NCBI GenBank assembly: GCA_946803715.1
Contig: CAMPET010000021.1
Coordinates: 330,216-394,215, forward strand
From: Beroe ovata
Lineage: Eukaryota > Ctenophora > Nuda > Beroida > Beroidae
DNA: 64,000 nt
Direction of reading: 5' to 3'
In this document: positions 39,434 to 50,965 of the stretch, piece after piece
Numbering within the stretch: the first letter of the stretch is position 1
Layout: each line of letters opens with the position of its first letter
The notes under the pieces: generated by a model
The model's input: only the letters and a program-made list of their open reading frames with translations
What the model was told of the DNA's origin: nothing
Databases searched by the model: none
Program-made: the position numbers and the translations under genes

Positions 39434-40705
39434 ATGGATGACACGTTGGAGGCTCTGCAACCGGAGGACGATGACGAAGAATATGAACAGTTGACTGCAG
39501 CCCAAGTTTTAGACAGGTAAGGAATTGTATTATACTTTATACTTTTATGATACCTATCGTGATCCAATGAAAAATGTTGTGGAAATTTCTATACGTACGT
39601 AATACGAGATAATTACAGTTGGAACACTTTCTCTTTGTAGATTGGAAGAGAGTTGGGTAAACGAGCGTCTCTCTCCCTATCTCATGGAGACTCAACAGGA
39701 AGTTGTGGATTGTTTACTGGAGCAATGTCAGAATGTGGAAAATAACTTTGCAGAGGCTTCGCCATTCGCTGCTGGAATACACCAGCTTGAGATACAGGTT
39801 ATTGTGTACGCCTGTGAACGTTTCTGCAGCGTGTTGAGCGCTCTTACGTGTACATACGGTGTACATTCGACTATGTAACACGTCATTGATAAGCAGACTT
39901 GATTCAGCAAGGTGCACAGACTTTTCCCTCTCATATTTGATATTGCATTATGGTAGTCAATAGTCATCCATAAATTAGAAATTTTAAGTTGAGAAGTGAT
40001 TTCAACGTTTCAACTACCTATGCAAGTGTGATTTGAAATGACAATATAATTGATGAGTTACCTCTCCATCCAGCGCATCAAATACATGGTGACTGATTAC
40101 GTCCGGACACGTGTCAAGAAGATAGAGGAGTTTGCAGAATATTGTTTGGAAGAGGAGTTGGCTAAAGAAGAGGACGGCATTCCCCGGCTTTCTCCACAGG
40201 AGTTTGTCTATGCTCGAGAGTTCCACAGGTTTGAACAGGACGTTTCAATTTTGAAGAGCTTGCCCAACAACTGCGGTCGATTTTTTGATTGGGAATTTAT
40301 ACTGGCGAAACTTTTCACCAAGGTGCCAAACCGTTCTCGGACACTACTTTGTGCTTTCGAAGGAATACGCAAGATCACATGAAAGACGTTGCCTTGAAGC
40401 ATATGCCACCAGCATTCCAAAAGCTTGACAAACAGAAAAGCATGACTGTGCCTAATCTCAACACTTTTATTTTCTTCAAAGTGAAGGAAAATGTGAACGA
40501 TGTAAGTGACTCCTGAGCATTCCCAAGTAATGAAGAGTTTTTCGAGAAGCAAGTTTTCATCGAATTTGAACTATCATTTTTAATGTTTCAGGTTCAGGTT
40601 GATCCAAGTGAGTTGCCAGTAGATCTTTCAAGAGATGAAATACACATATCAAAATATAACCCTATTGGACCATTGCTCAATGACGGGAAGATAAAACTTA
40701 TATGA
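39434..40705 (+). CDS. GINS4: GINS complex subunit 4 (SLD5)
   Basis: Five exons (39434-39516, 39641-39797, 40074-40228, 40363-40501, 40592-40705) give 215 residues; human GINS4 has 223. Matching blocks are LEESWVNERLSP, IHQLEIQRIKYMVTDYVRTR, LSPQEFVYAREF, DVALKHMPPAFQKLD and the C-terminal PIGPLLNDGKIKLI. GINS (SLD5, PSF1-3) with CDC45 and MCM2-7 forms the replicative CMG helicase. The N-terminal acidic stretch (PEDDDEEYEQL) is as in animal orthologues. The gene starts 879 bp after MINDY4 and 3 bases after an AATTCCTAG acceptor-like site. Confidence 0.95.
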
Positions 40706-41559
40706 TGATAATTCTGAATTAGCTAATTAATTTTTAAATTACCTATTTGATGCTTTTTAATCCTTCGATAATATTAATGTAATCATAAATCATCGTTTTG
40801 AATATTGATTATCTTTTTTGACATAGTCTATGTCTTTTCAATTTGATAATTTTTACACGAGATATCATTGAGTTTATGAGGAGGGAGTTTTTGAGAATGG
40901 ATGAAACGAATAAGATATGAGTCATGTATTATGAAACGGGTTTTCACTAAAGACAGGTAGCCTCGCAGTCCGATCAAAATTTCGTAACTTCTCAACTTTT
41001 ATTTGTGATGACCATTTATCCGTAATTTTTCTTTGTTCTAGCATTCAAGGATCAAGGGTTACTCTTTCATTGGTAAATTTTGTTTCTGAATTTCATCCTA
41101 CCTGTTCATCGAACTACCTACCTATTGAATTATGATGGATATTACCCTTTGACTTTTGAGATATTCCCGCCTCAATCTTTTTCCAGTTTGTGTTCGCGAC
41201 TTCTACAAGCTTTTTAATCACTCATTTATCTATAATCAAATAATACCTTCTGGCGTGAGGGATACGTGCGATAATGCACGAACGCAGTGAGGGCGAGCAC
41301 GTATCACGAAAACAGCCAGAAGGTATTATGTGTTATAATATTCTCCTTGTGATATATAAAACAGATATATATTTCAAAACAAAAAATATATAGTCTGTCC
41401 CGGAAGAGAGAGCAGTCAAAACAACGAAGGTATTAGCTGCTATAATCTTGCACTGCGAGCACTATTATCAGAAATAGAGAGCGTGCATTATTAGCGGAAA
41501 TAACGCCCGGAGAGTATTATAAACCAAAAATTGTCACAGTTATGAATGCTATTTTGCAG
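40706..41559. other. Spacer with palindromic element
   Basis: Contains an inverted repeat with ends taataccttctggc (41241-41254) and gccagaaggtatta (41315-41328) enclosing cgtgcgataatgcacg-type palindromes, and a related degraded stretch to about 41520. No gene is seen here. Confidence 0.55.
41241..41328. repeat. 88-bp inverted-repeat element
   Basis: Fourteen-base exact terminal inverted repeats (TAATACCTTCTGGC) with an internal imperfect palindrome (gatacgtgcgataatgcacg / gagcacgtatcac). No clear flanking direct repeat is seen, apart from TA-rich sequence on both sides (a TA duplication is possible). Confidence 0.75.
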
Positions 41560-41567
41560 CATGGTCT

Positions 41568-43275
41568 ATGGAAACAACTTCGATTGATCATGAGGGGAAA
41601 GCTAGGGAACTTGTTCAGGAGAGCATATCAGTAGCAATAGAGAAACACAAAGTATCAGGTAATTCAACTTTCGTGAATTGAGAACATCTCTCACTAGTTA
41701 TTACCCCTATCTCCAGTTTACTGTTCCAACGACTAACTCCGTATAGGTCTTGAAACTATTTCAGAAGAGGTTGCTGCACCAGACAATGAATTGGATTCCT
41801 CTTTCAACAGAACACCTCTTTCAGAAGGTGAAGAAGAGGAGATAGCAGAGGTATGTAAAAGGAATTTCCATTGATAACATGACCATTTTTTGTCCCCAAC
41901 ATGTCATTAGTCACTTATCAATTTATTCTTTTCGCAGGAATTCGACACCCCTCGAAGAAGGAATCTTTCGAGGGATGATTCAGAGATCGCACCTGACTCT
42001 CTAGAAGAACATGATGATGGCAAGTCTGTGTCATCAGTACAAACCGAATCTTCGAAATCGTCATCTTCATCCTCTTCCACAACCTCCTCATCCCATTCTT
42101 CTGACTCATCAAGATCGTCTCTGGAGAAGACTAAGCCCTGTCGTCTTGCGCAAACTTTCAAGAAAGGGGATTTGATGTCTGAGATGACCAAAACCAAGGT
42201 TATTAGCAAAAATGATGAATGTGACATCCCGGTTATTTCGAAGGGAACTCTAAAGGCTACCAAAACTACTCCGAAAATTTGCAGCTGGATTGACCCAAAA
42301 TCTGTGAAGGGAACTGAAGATGATGCTAAGAAAATGGAAGAGTGGGTCACACAGAAAGACAGGGAGAAAAAGACGCGGCTACTGGAAGCTAAAAAAGAAC
42401 AGAAAGACAGAGAGCAAAGGGCAAGAGAGGAGGAAGCTAATAAAGTGGTTCTTCAGAAGAAAAACTTCGAATTGTGGGAAAATAAAAAGAGACTAATCCT
42501 AGAGCAAAAACTAAAGAGATCTGAAGAAATGAAAGCAAGGAAGAAACAAAAAGAACAAGAGAAAATTGAAAAACTGAAGGACAATGAAAAAGCTTTTCAA
42601 AACTGGAAATCGCATAAAGACGATTCTATTCAAGAAAAGGAGCGTGTTGCCAGGGCACAAAGGAGAGATGAGGAGGAGGAAAGGACGAGATTGGCTGTCG
42701 AAAAGAAGCAAGAGCAGAAACAAGGATTTAAAAAATGGATCGAAAGACATGAAAAACTGGAGAAGCAGAAGAGGAAAGCAGAGCAGGCAGCTAAAGAAGC
42801 TGAAGAGGAGCTTGTGATGATGGAAGAATACAGGAAACAAGATGCCGAAGAAGAATATGAGAGATGGAAGGAGGAGAAATCTCAGGCGAAATGTAGCCGT
42901 GAGCAATCCGTTCAGCACCCACTTGCTTGGTCCCCAGCTGGAAGATCCGATGGCAAACACAGAACCTCTCCAAATTCCCGGCCGTCATCTCCTGGTGAAC
43001 CTCTGTCAAAAACACTTGCCAATCTCAAAAACAGCCAAACTTACACCCGGAAACTGAAAACTGTTGATGTTTGTTGCAGACAGATATCATTTTGGTGTCA
43101 CTGTCATTTAGAAAATGGAGTCCATGGCAATGAAACTCCCTCATTCCACCCTGAGTTTGCATCTACATCCAGAACATTAGGCGGGATGATGAGCCCAGTG
43201 CAACTTAGTCGTCACACAACCCCAGTAAACAGCAGACCTTCTACCCCTCATAGACGAAAAAGTGGCTCGAAATGA
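41568..43275 (+). CDS. Coiled-coil protein with repeated F-x-x-W-K motifs (MAP9/CCDC181-like)
   Basis: Three exons (41568-41658, 41747-41850, 41938-43275) give 510 residues. The N-terminus is acidic, then a Ser-rich tract (about residues 98-125), then from about 170 to 355 a continuous Lys/Glu/Arg coiled coil with aromatic landmarks ELWENKKR, AFQNWKSHK, GFKKWIERH, EYERWKEEK. The C-terminal 120 residues are Pro/Ser-rich and disordered (STPHRRKSGSK end). Regularly spaced [FYL]-x-x-W-[KI] within coiled coils is seen in microtubule and ciliary proteins such as MAP9, CCDC181 and CCDC34; I cannot choose among them. Its neighbours IFT52 and CCDC146 make a ciliary or microtubule role likely. The protein at 54420-57364 has the same architecture. 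A TTTTGCAG acceptor lies 8 bases before the ATG. Confidence 0.75.
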
Positions 43276-43877
43276 AAATGGTAATATGGTGATACAATGA
43301 TAGGTATCTCATTTTTATTCATGATTGACCGCCCCCTTCAGGTGATAGGTGCCTTTTTTGATTCACATGTTTGATAGCTGTATAATTTACTTACTGTAGA
43401 TATGAATGGTAGTTTTTTGATAAGTTTGAAGTCGTTGCAGTAAAGTGCTATGTGTATTATTTATTATTTATTTTATTATGGTTATTTGATATTATTTTAT
43501 ACAAGGAAGCTGGTGACTTCGTTTATGTTGAATGTGCTGCCATTTTACTAGACCGTGAATGACTGTTTTCTTTTTGTACCCTGTGAAACAACATCCTGAG
43601 CGCTGATTTTATTTTGCATGACACATATTATATAAACTTATGATATATCTGTCAAATAACGGTAATAGTTATCTATTATGTGATAGTTAGGTATCTATTA
43701 TTTGTTAGTTTTCCATCAAATAACAGTAATACTCTTGTTGAGTGTCTGATGTATCGTACATTATGTTATTTACTACCCTGATCGAGCGCATGTTGTGAAT
43801 GAGTGGTGATAAAACCTAATTCATTCCTTATGTTCATTCCTTATGTTATGAATCATTCATTCCCTCTTTCATTTAAG
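43276..43877. other. Spacer upstream of DOK-like gene
   Basis: AT-rich and without coding potential. It contains two copies of gttatctattatgtgatagttagg-like text near 43670-43710 and a duplicated attccttatgtt near 43826-43848. Confidence 0.5.
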
Positions 43878-43879
43878 CC

Positions 43880-46564
43880 ATGGATAGGGTAATAAACAGG
43901 GACATCAGGGAGATGCTGGAAGTTTGTGTTGAAGACCAATGCAAGGCGAGTGGAAAAAGAATAGTCGACCGGAAATTTGGTGTTGGCTTTAATTACAGGT
44001 ATTATATCGTCATTAATACGTTAATGCAGAAAACATTGCCTAATATGCTAATATGGTAGGAACCTCTTGAATTTCCAAATGTAATGTTTGTCATAGGTAA
44101 ATGCTCTTCAATTGAATCACGGCACGTATCATGATATATACTCAGAGCATCACCCAATAGGGCACGTGATAGATCATATTGACATTCTGCCCTGTAACAT
44201 CATCTCCAATAATACCTAAAAACTCAACTTGAGTACACAGCAGGCGTCAACGATCTATTTGATCCACAAAAATTGAACAATGCCCACATCAGTCACAGTA
44301 TCTCATGAATTATCAACTTAACGTGTCAATTCAACTCGTGAAGTACTGCACCTTTTTTTCATTCATTTCTTTCCCCCTTGTGATATTTTGTTATCAGTTT
44401 CTTATCCTCCGATATAAACCAAATTATTTTAGATATTTTGTTATCAGTTTCTTATCCTCCGAAATCGACCAAATTATTTTAGATTTATCAATTATGGGAT
44501 GGAGAGCATTGAAGTCAGGTGACCTCTTAGTTCGCAAAACAGAGATCCTCAACTCTCTAGAGGTAACTTTGTCATATGTACCTATATGGATTGCCGCTTA
44601 CTGGCAAACCATCCATTTGGTAAGTTCTAGCTCAGATATTTCAAAGTTTGAAAATAATACTCTCTATCCTTATGAAAGCCTGACTGTGTGACATGGGTGA
44701 CTCTGGAGTTTAACTACCAGTTGCAATGCATGAAGATTGGATTTTTCAAGAACAAGAGTGATGCTGTGGCATCTTCTACGCTGGTTCTGAGCTCAAAAGC
44801 TGTTAATATTGAGGTTGCCACCTCTCATCCGACCAGTATAGGTGAGTCAGGAGAATGAACTGAAATTATAATTTATGTTTTGATTATGAAAAATGAATTA
44901 TCACTGTACAGTGTTGCATTTTTTGCAGTAAACATTAAAGCAAAAGACGGTAGCACCTATTTGCTTAGTGCTGAGGGTTTGGGATTGAACGTGAAAGAGG
45001 TCTTACATTGGCGCAATCTTTTCCAGAGCGCCATAAATCCAACAGGCTAGCACAAAATGAAAATTTAATTTTCTACCCTCTGGACGTCGTTGGGAACGTC
45101 AATTATATTTTCTAATTCACAGATTCCATCATTTTGTACCAGGAACGTTCAGTGTGACAGTAGCCGCTGGAGAAAAGCCCGCCATTCTTTCCGTCCAAGA
45201 CAAAAGTGTACTGCAGCTGTCAATGTCCAGTACTTCCCTAAGTGTAATATCTAATAGGAGGATAAGCGGTCCATTAGCAGATGATAACATTATTTCAACT
45301 GATGTCAGTGATGTGAGTTTAATAAATGATACAATGATGTAGGGTACATAGGTACCTAGTCAGTAAGTCAATAAATTGATTGGTAGGTAAGTAGGTAGAC
45401 CTATGGAGTCACAGATACCCAAGGAACGATTTCAACCATCCAATCATGTCCTATTTCTCTTATTTCTGTCTTCTTGTTACAGATTGTCATTTTCAGGTGA
45501 AGCTGACTGTTGAAGACTGTATTTCCTTCAAGCTCGACAACAAATTCGTGTCTTTGAGGACAAATCGTCTTATTGAGTTATATCAACGCCTCCTACGCTT
45601 TTTGACTGGAGAAAATTGTGCAGAGATTCAGATAGCTGGTCCCGCCGCCCAAATAGCCACACCCTGTCCTAGGACCAGTAGAGCAACGGACGACAGGCGA
45701 TTTTTAGACATGTACGAAGACCCCTATGGTTATGTGCTACCTGACTTTCCTTTAAAGAAAACCTCATTGAGTTCTCCTCCACTGACTAGTCCGAAAATGA
45801 CTACCATGCCTTCTCCTTCTTCCCCAAAAACTGTTGTCACGAAACAGTTCAACACATTCCATAGATCTTCAACCGTCACTTCTTTATCAAAGCTTTCGCC
45901 TTCTCAAGTGCAGTTGAAAAACTTGAAGATAAGTCCGCCCATGCCCTATACTGGGAATAGGATCCATACTAAACCTGAAGTCTTGCCGAAGCCAAACGTG
46001 TCCACCAAATCTTCTTCCTCAACTAAATTCAGTACACCCAAAACATCTGATTCCGGAGCACGGGGTTCTACAACTGAGGTTGTGTATGCAACAGTCTCCA
46101 AAACTCCGGCAAGCAGTGCGTCCCGAGACCCTCTGCAGCGGTTCCTGAGTGCTGGACCCAGCGTTGTTGGCTCCTCAGTGGGGAAACACGACTATGAGAA
46201 TCTCAACAGAGTCAGAAAGTTAGCAGAACACACTTATCAGAACAAGCATCAGACTGTGGAGGGAAAGCTGGACAAGGAGATTTACGAAAACGTCGGTGCC
46301 GTCCTAAAGAAAGACATTACTTCTCCTGTACTACCAAAGTCTTCTTCTAAGCGATTGCCTTCCCCTGTGAGGGCTGATTGTTCAACTTCATACACGACCA
46401 AACGACCCTCCATTAATGGAAAGTCAGCTACGGGGAATAATAATTGTGGTGCGCCCTCAAATCAATCAAACTTGAGGATGCCGGGGAATTTTGCTAATAC
46501 AATCCTGCAGTTCGATAGGAGTAAACTTCGATCTGTAAACAATAATCTTTTACCCAAACACTAA
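43880..46564 (+). CDS. DOK-like docking protein (PH + IRS-type PTB + Tyr-rich tail)
   Basis: Six exons (43880-43998, 44448-44562, 44679-44841, 44929-45045, 45143-45312, 45497-46564) give 583 residues in unbroken frame. After about 60 N-terminal residues of unknown type comes a PH-like fold (ALKSGDLLVRKT, CVTWVTLEFNY, IGFFKNKSDA, WRNLFQSAI), then a PTB/IRS-like unit (GTFSVTVAAGEKPAILSV, LQLSMSSTSLSVIS, NKFVSLRTNRLIELYQRLL). The roughly 280-residue tail is Pro/Ser/Thr-rich with phosphotyrosine-type sites (DPYGYVLP, VVYATVSK, HDYENLNRV, EIYENVGAV). This order defines DOK/IRS adaptors, which are recruited to tyrosine kinases and bind SH2 proteins. The exon 4-5 intron (45046-45142) would be GC-AG rather than GT-AG; without it the frame stops at TAG 45048. 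Sequence identity to DOKs is low, so domain order is the main argument. Confidence 0.68.
44382..44481. repeat. Tandem 50-bp duplication spanning a splice acceptor
   Basis: Two adjacent 50-bp copies (44382-44431 and 44432-44481) starting gatattttgttatcag and ending aattatttta, differing at about five positions. The second copy supplies the acceptor (44447) and the first 34 bases of DOK-like exon 2. The first copy has the same acceptor in a different reading frame (offset 50 is not a multiple of 3). Confidence 0.9.
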
Positions 46565-46932
46565 CTTGGTTTACGAATGATGGGTTGCACCGCTAATTTG
46601 TAGGGTTCAGCTGAATTTATGATAACATAGGTAATTTGTTCAATTTGTCCTCCACTTTCTCACTAAGATGTAACAAATAATCATATGGAGGGTGTAATTG
46701 AAATTTAATGAGCTATCATTGCTACAGTTGATTGAGTGTTTTAGCAAGGAACTAGCAAGGAACCTACCTATTGTTTTTAGATTGAAATCTGAGTAATGTA
46801 ACATTACAACTTTATTTGCTTTTGTACGATTCGGGCGACTCGTAGATCCCGACTCAAAATTGGTATGAACTCGAGTTGTTGAACCAAAATACTACTCAGG
46901 TATTAGTAATAGATCGTGACCAATAGATCAGC

Positions 46933-47146
46933 TTTGAAGTGTTAAGGTTAAATCTTGACATCTCTCGTAGGAAAAAATGGATAGTAACAGGGGCAAGACC
47001 GTTTTAGTGAGCTCCAGGAAAAATGAACAGTTCCACATTAACTCGGGTGTGTAGTGTGTACTGCATACGTAACTATGAATGATTCATTTTCGCTGTATTG
47101 CTATCTTTGTAGTGCAGTGGTACTTCGAAACTAATGAAGTAATAAT
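46933..47146 (+). other. Duplicate copy of IFT52 first-exon region
   Basis: About 214 bp nearly identical (roughly 96%) to 47200-47413. It includes an acceptor-like TCTCGTAG, an ATG at 46977 and the same 23 codons (46977-47046) as IFT52 exon 1, then the same intron start. The second copy begins right after an isolated N at 47199. Either an unmerged allele left by the assembler or a true tandem duplication giving alternative first exons. Confidence 0.85.
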
Positions 47147-47243
47147 TTTTCCCAAAACCAAATAAGATTTGGTTGTTTCTGTTCGCGGCATCTGGCGTNT
47201 TTGAAGTGTTAAGGTTAAATCTTGACATCTCTTGTAGGAACAA

Positions 47244-50200
47244 ATGGATAGTAATCGGGGCAAGACCGTTTTAGTGAGCTCCAGGAAAAATGAACAGTTC
47301 CACATTAACTCAGGTGTGAAGTGTGTACTGCATACGTAACTATGAATGATTCATTTTCGCTGTGTTGCTATCTTTGTAGTGCAGTGGTACTTCGAAACTA
47401 ATGAAGTAATAATACCGCTTTCTACCCTTTCTAGAGTTCTAGGTATTGTGTTATCACCGAAACACATTTATTGCAGGTCTCAAGAACATGTGTCGGCGAC
47501 TCCGGTCATCTTGGAAAGTCCAGCCCCTCAAAGATGATATCACGGAGAATGCACTATCGGGAGCTCAGCTTCTTATGTTCATTGGTCCACGGGAGAAGTT
47601 CACTAAGTCAGAATTTGATGTGATCAACGCCTTTCTCCGTAATGGCGGTTCGGTAAGTTCTCTAGCAGAATCTTGCGAAATCAAGAACATTGGCATTGTT
47701 TTGCGCTTTTCGTGGCGTTACCAATTTTCCCTGTCGAAATTATTATAGCGCTTGCTGTAAATTGACGGAAATTCACCGGGCTCCTGTACCAACCGATTCC
47801 TTTACCTTGGAGTTCAGCTGTTGTAAACTGTCTCAGTAAATTAGTAAATTATTATACCAGAATCAGGCAAAGTGGTGAGTGGTGTTGCAGTAATTGAGTT
47901 CCTGTGACTTGAGCAATGCACCACAATTAAGTGTAGTGTAACTTGCTCATTTCATCATGATTGTAAGTAAGTGATTCATTGTACTATTGCAAGTTGTAGG
48001 AGCAACTGCGCCCATGAGCGTATGCAAGTTTGTATGTAAGTATGTGCTATTTATTCTATAGTTCTATGTATGTATGTATATTGTATAGTGTATACAGTAT
48101 GGAAGAGAATTGTCTGCCACTCCCTCCATCTAGGAATTATGTTGTGCAATACGTTGGGAACTGTTATTAATGTACTGGAAGTCAGCGCAAAAAATCGCTA
48201 CGGTAGTTCATGTATAAATTTCGAAATGGTTGCTACATACCTACCTAATAGCTTCTCTGACTATCACATGAAGATAATCCTTGGGATTTGAGCCCTCCGA
48301 ATCTCAAGAACTGCCAGACTAAGCCAGGACATAAGATATTAAGATAAATGGCTTCGCTACTTTTCTACTCACCCTGTATGATATAGATTATAGAGTATCT
48401 ATGTTACGACGTCAAATGGAGAGATTAGATACCTACCAGCGATGCAGGTATCGTAAAATAAAATATTGTACCGAATAGCGTCGAAGTGGCACCTATTCCT
48501 GTTGTAATTTTGCCCGCTTAGATTGACTGCCCCGATACTATATAATATTATGATCTGTTCAATTTGGCGCAGTATCGAGTTGTATGCTGGGGAAGTGGGT
48601 GCTCAAGAGCACTGTGTGGCGTGTATAATAGATCAGATAGGTATGCTGTTACGAGGGAAATGTTGACTAATTGCCCTACATGAGATCCATTCCTAGTTAA
48701 TATTAACGCTGGGAGACGGCGGTGAGGGCAAGTACAACACAAACATCAACTTCCTGTTGGAGGATTACGGTATCATGGTGAACAGTGACAGTGTCGTCAG
48801 GACCAGCTACTACAAGTACTTCCACCCGAAGGTGAGCACAAGATACAATCGGTACTTAGTACCGACTGTCGACTAAAAGCCGGATTGCGGAAAACGTTGT
48901 GAATCGAGAAAAGGGGTGTGATGCGGTAAAAATTTGCCAATCAAACGAGATACTTTTTTCTTGGTCCATAACCTCATCAATTTTAGGAAGTGTTGATAGC
49001 AAATGGGGTACTGAACCGAGAACTAAACAAGGCTGGAGGGAAGTTTGTGCCCGGTTCCACCGATTTTGATAACGAAAACCCACTTGGTAATTGATTTGAC
49101 CATGGTCTCTCTTTCTTCAATCATCTTATATTCACCGCTGTTTAGGACGTAGCTGATAAATAACGTGAGTGATAAACTTCCTCAAACAACAGGTCAGAGT
49201 TTAACGTACGTCTACCCATACGGTGCTACCCTACATGTGGTGAAACCCTCAGTTCCCGTCCTCTCAACGGGCACTACCTCAATCCCGATCAACAGACCAG
49301 TTTGTGCGGTCCACAAGACACCGAGTGGCGGCAAAGTGTGCGTTCTTGGGTCATCACACATATTCTCCGATCAATACCTCGATAAAGAGGAGAACAGCAA
49401 ACTTTTCGATGTCGTGATCGATTATCTCACTTCTGAAAAGGTCAGTGCTAGGTATCTAAGTATTTATATTGGAACCAGTTGAATCAATTGATAATGCCAA
49501 TATCGATTGAAATTAGGTTTCGTGATTGCGTTTGGGAACATTATGTTTCAATAGGAAGCACTTACCAAAACAAGCACTTACGTAGCACTTACCTATGGAA
49601 GCATCGATTCGGTTAGTGACATAACCCCACTAAGTATCCAGCCAACTTTTCCCATGCACAGCCTCCTCACCATTTGTTCTGACGAGCAGGGTAATCCGAA
49701 CCTCTTTCCAGGTCCAACTGAACAGTATCGATGCAGAGGACCCAGAGATAGCAGACTACCAATTCCTACCCAACACACCCAAGTTGGCAGACAGACTCAA
49801 ATCTTGTTTGCAAGAGGGAGATGAGATTCCTCGAGACTTCACCAAACTCTTCGAACACTCTCTCTACAAGCTTGACAATGCTCTTGTCCCGAAGGTAATT
49901 AATTCATGATCATTGATCATGTACGGTATAATGATTTCAATTGCTCTCACATCTAAAACTGTGAGTTAGGCTAACTGCTAACTTGCTAAGTCTTTATGAA
50001 GCAGCTGAAATAAATCTAACACAGGTTATCCGATCGTACGAGGAGCTCGAAATGAAACATGAACCACTTACACTGATTCAACCTAACTTTGAAACCCCTC
50101 TCCCGCCCCTGCAACCAGGGGTTTTTCCTCCCGTTTTCAAAGAGCTTCCCGGGCCAGCACTGGACCTCTTCGACCTAGACGAACAGTTCGCTTCCAACAA

Positions 50201-50384
50201 GACTAAGTTGGCTCAGATCACGAACAAGTGCTCCGATGATGACTTGGAGTATTATGTGAGGGAGTGTGGTGGGATCTTGGGTGTGACGAATGATGTGGCT
50301 GGGTCGCGTGACGCGAAGCATATTCTCGAGCACATATTCTTCCAGTTAGTTGAGTATAAAAAAGTGAATCAGGAAGCTGCTTAG
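47244..50384 (+). CDS. IFT52: Intraflagellar transport protein 52
   Basis: Seven exons (47244-47313, 47477-47652, 48697-48831, 48987-49086, 49193-49440, 49712-49894, 50025-50384) give 423 residues; human IFT52 has 437. Matching blocks run end to end: RLRSSWKVQPLKDDIT, GPREKFTKSEFDVI, TNINFLLEDYGIMVN, YYKYFHPKEVL, NRPVCAVHKTPSGGKV, SDQYLDKEENSK, DAEDPEIADYQFLP, DEIPRDFTKLF, LTLIQPNFETPLPPLQPGVF, ALDLFDLDEQFAS, DAKHILEHIFFQLVEYKKVNQE. The N-terminal GIFT domain and C-terminal IFT46-binding part are both present. IFT52 is a core IFT-B subunit needed to build cilia. A strong acceptor TCTCTTGTAG lies 6 bases before the ATG. Exon 1 is present twice (see 46933-47146). Confidence 0.97.
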
Positions 50385-50965
50385 AAAGTGAAGATGGGAC
50401 TCTGGGTAGATCTATAGATTCTTAGGATATCAAGTGTGCTGGCACCGTCTCAATACATCCTTCAGACTTTCCGATGGTACTATTCCATGATATGATCCTG
50501 CAGTTAATGAGGAGGTAAAAAATAGGAATGTTGGAACTGTTTTGAGCACAGATTTGTTAGCTCGGAAACGGTGAAATTTCATTATATTTCCTGTATTATC
50601 TTCGGTATTCACTCCTACCCTTTACTTCTCAAATTTGGTCCATGGGTATTTGTTCAATGCTGAGCTGAATCTGTTTTCGGGTTTACTACATTCACTACCT
50701 ATACGTCATGATCTATCACGTTGAACTCAAATTTTATTGTTCAGACAAATAATAATTAAATAATCATATTCGTGTACAGTGTAATATAATATCATTGAAT
50801 GATCTGCTTATTTATTGAGGTTTGTTTCTAATGGTGTGTTTCTATGTGCTGACTTATTCTATACCTACTTGATATTCGTTTCACACGATTATATTGATGG
50901 GAATTTCGATTGAAAATGTTCTGATCTTGTTCTTCACCTGACTAATGTTTCAGATCAATGTCAAA

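Noticed and set aside
42511-42960. 149-codon frame on the - strand opposite the coiled-coil gene
   Set aside because: Leu/Phe-rich complement of a Lys/Glu-rich coiled coil, a known artefact; the same holds for 52147-52803 and 56418-56750.
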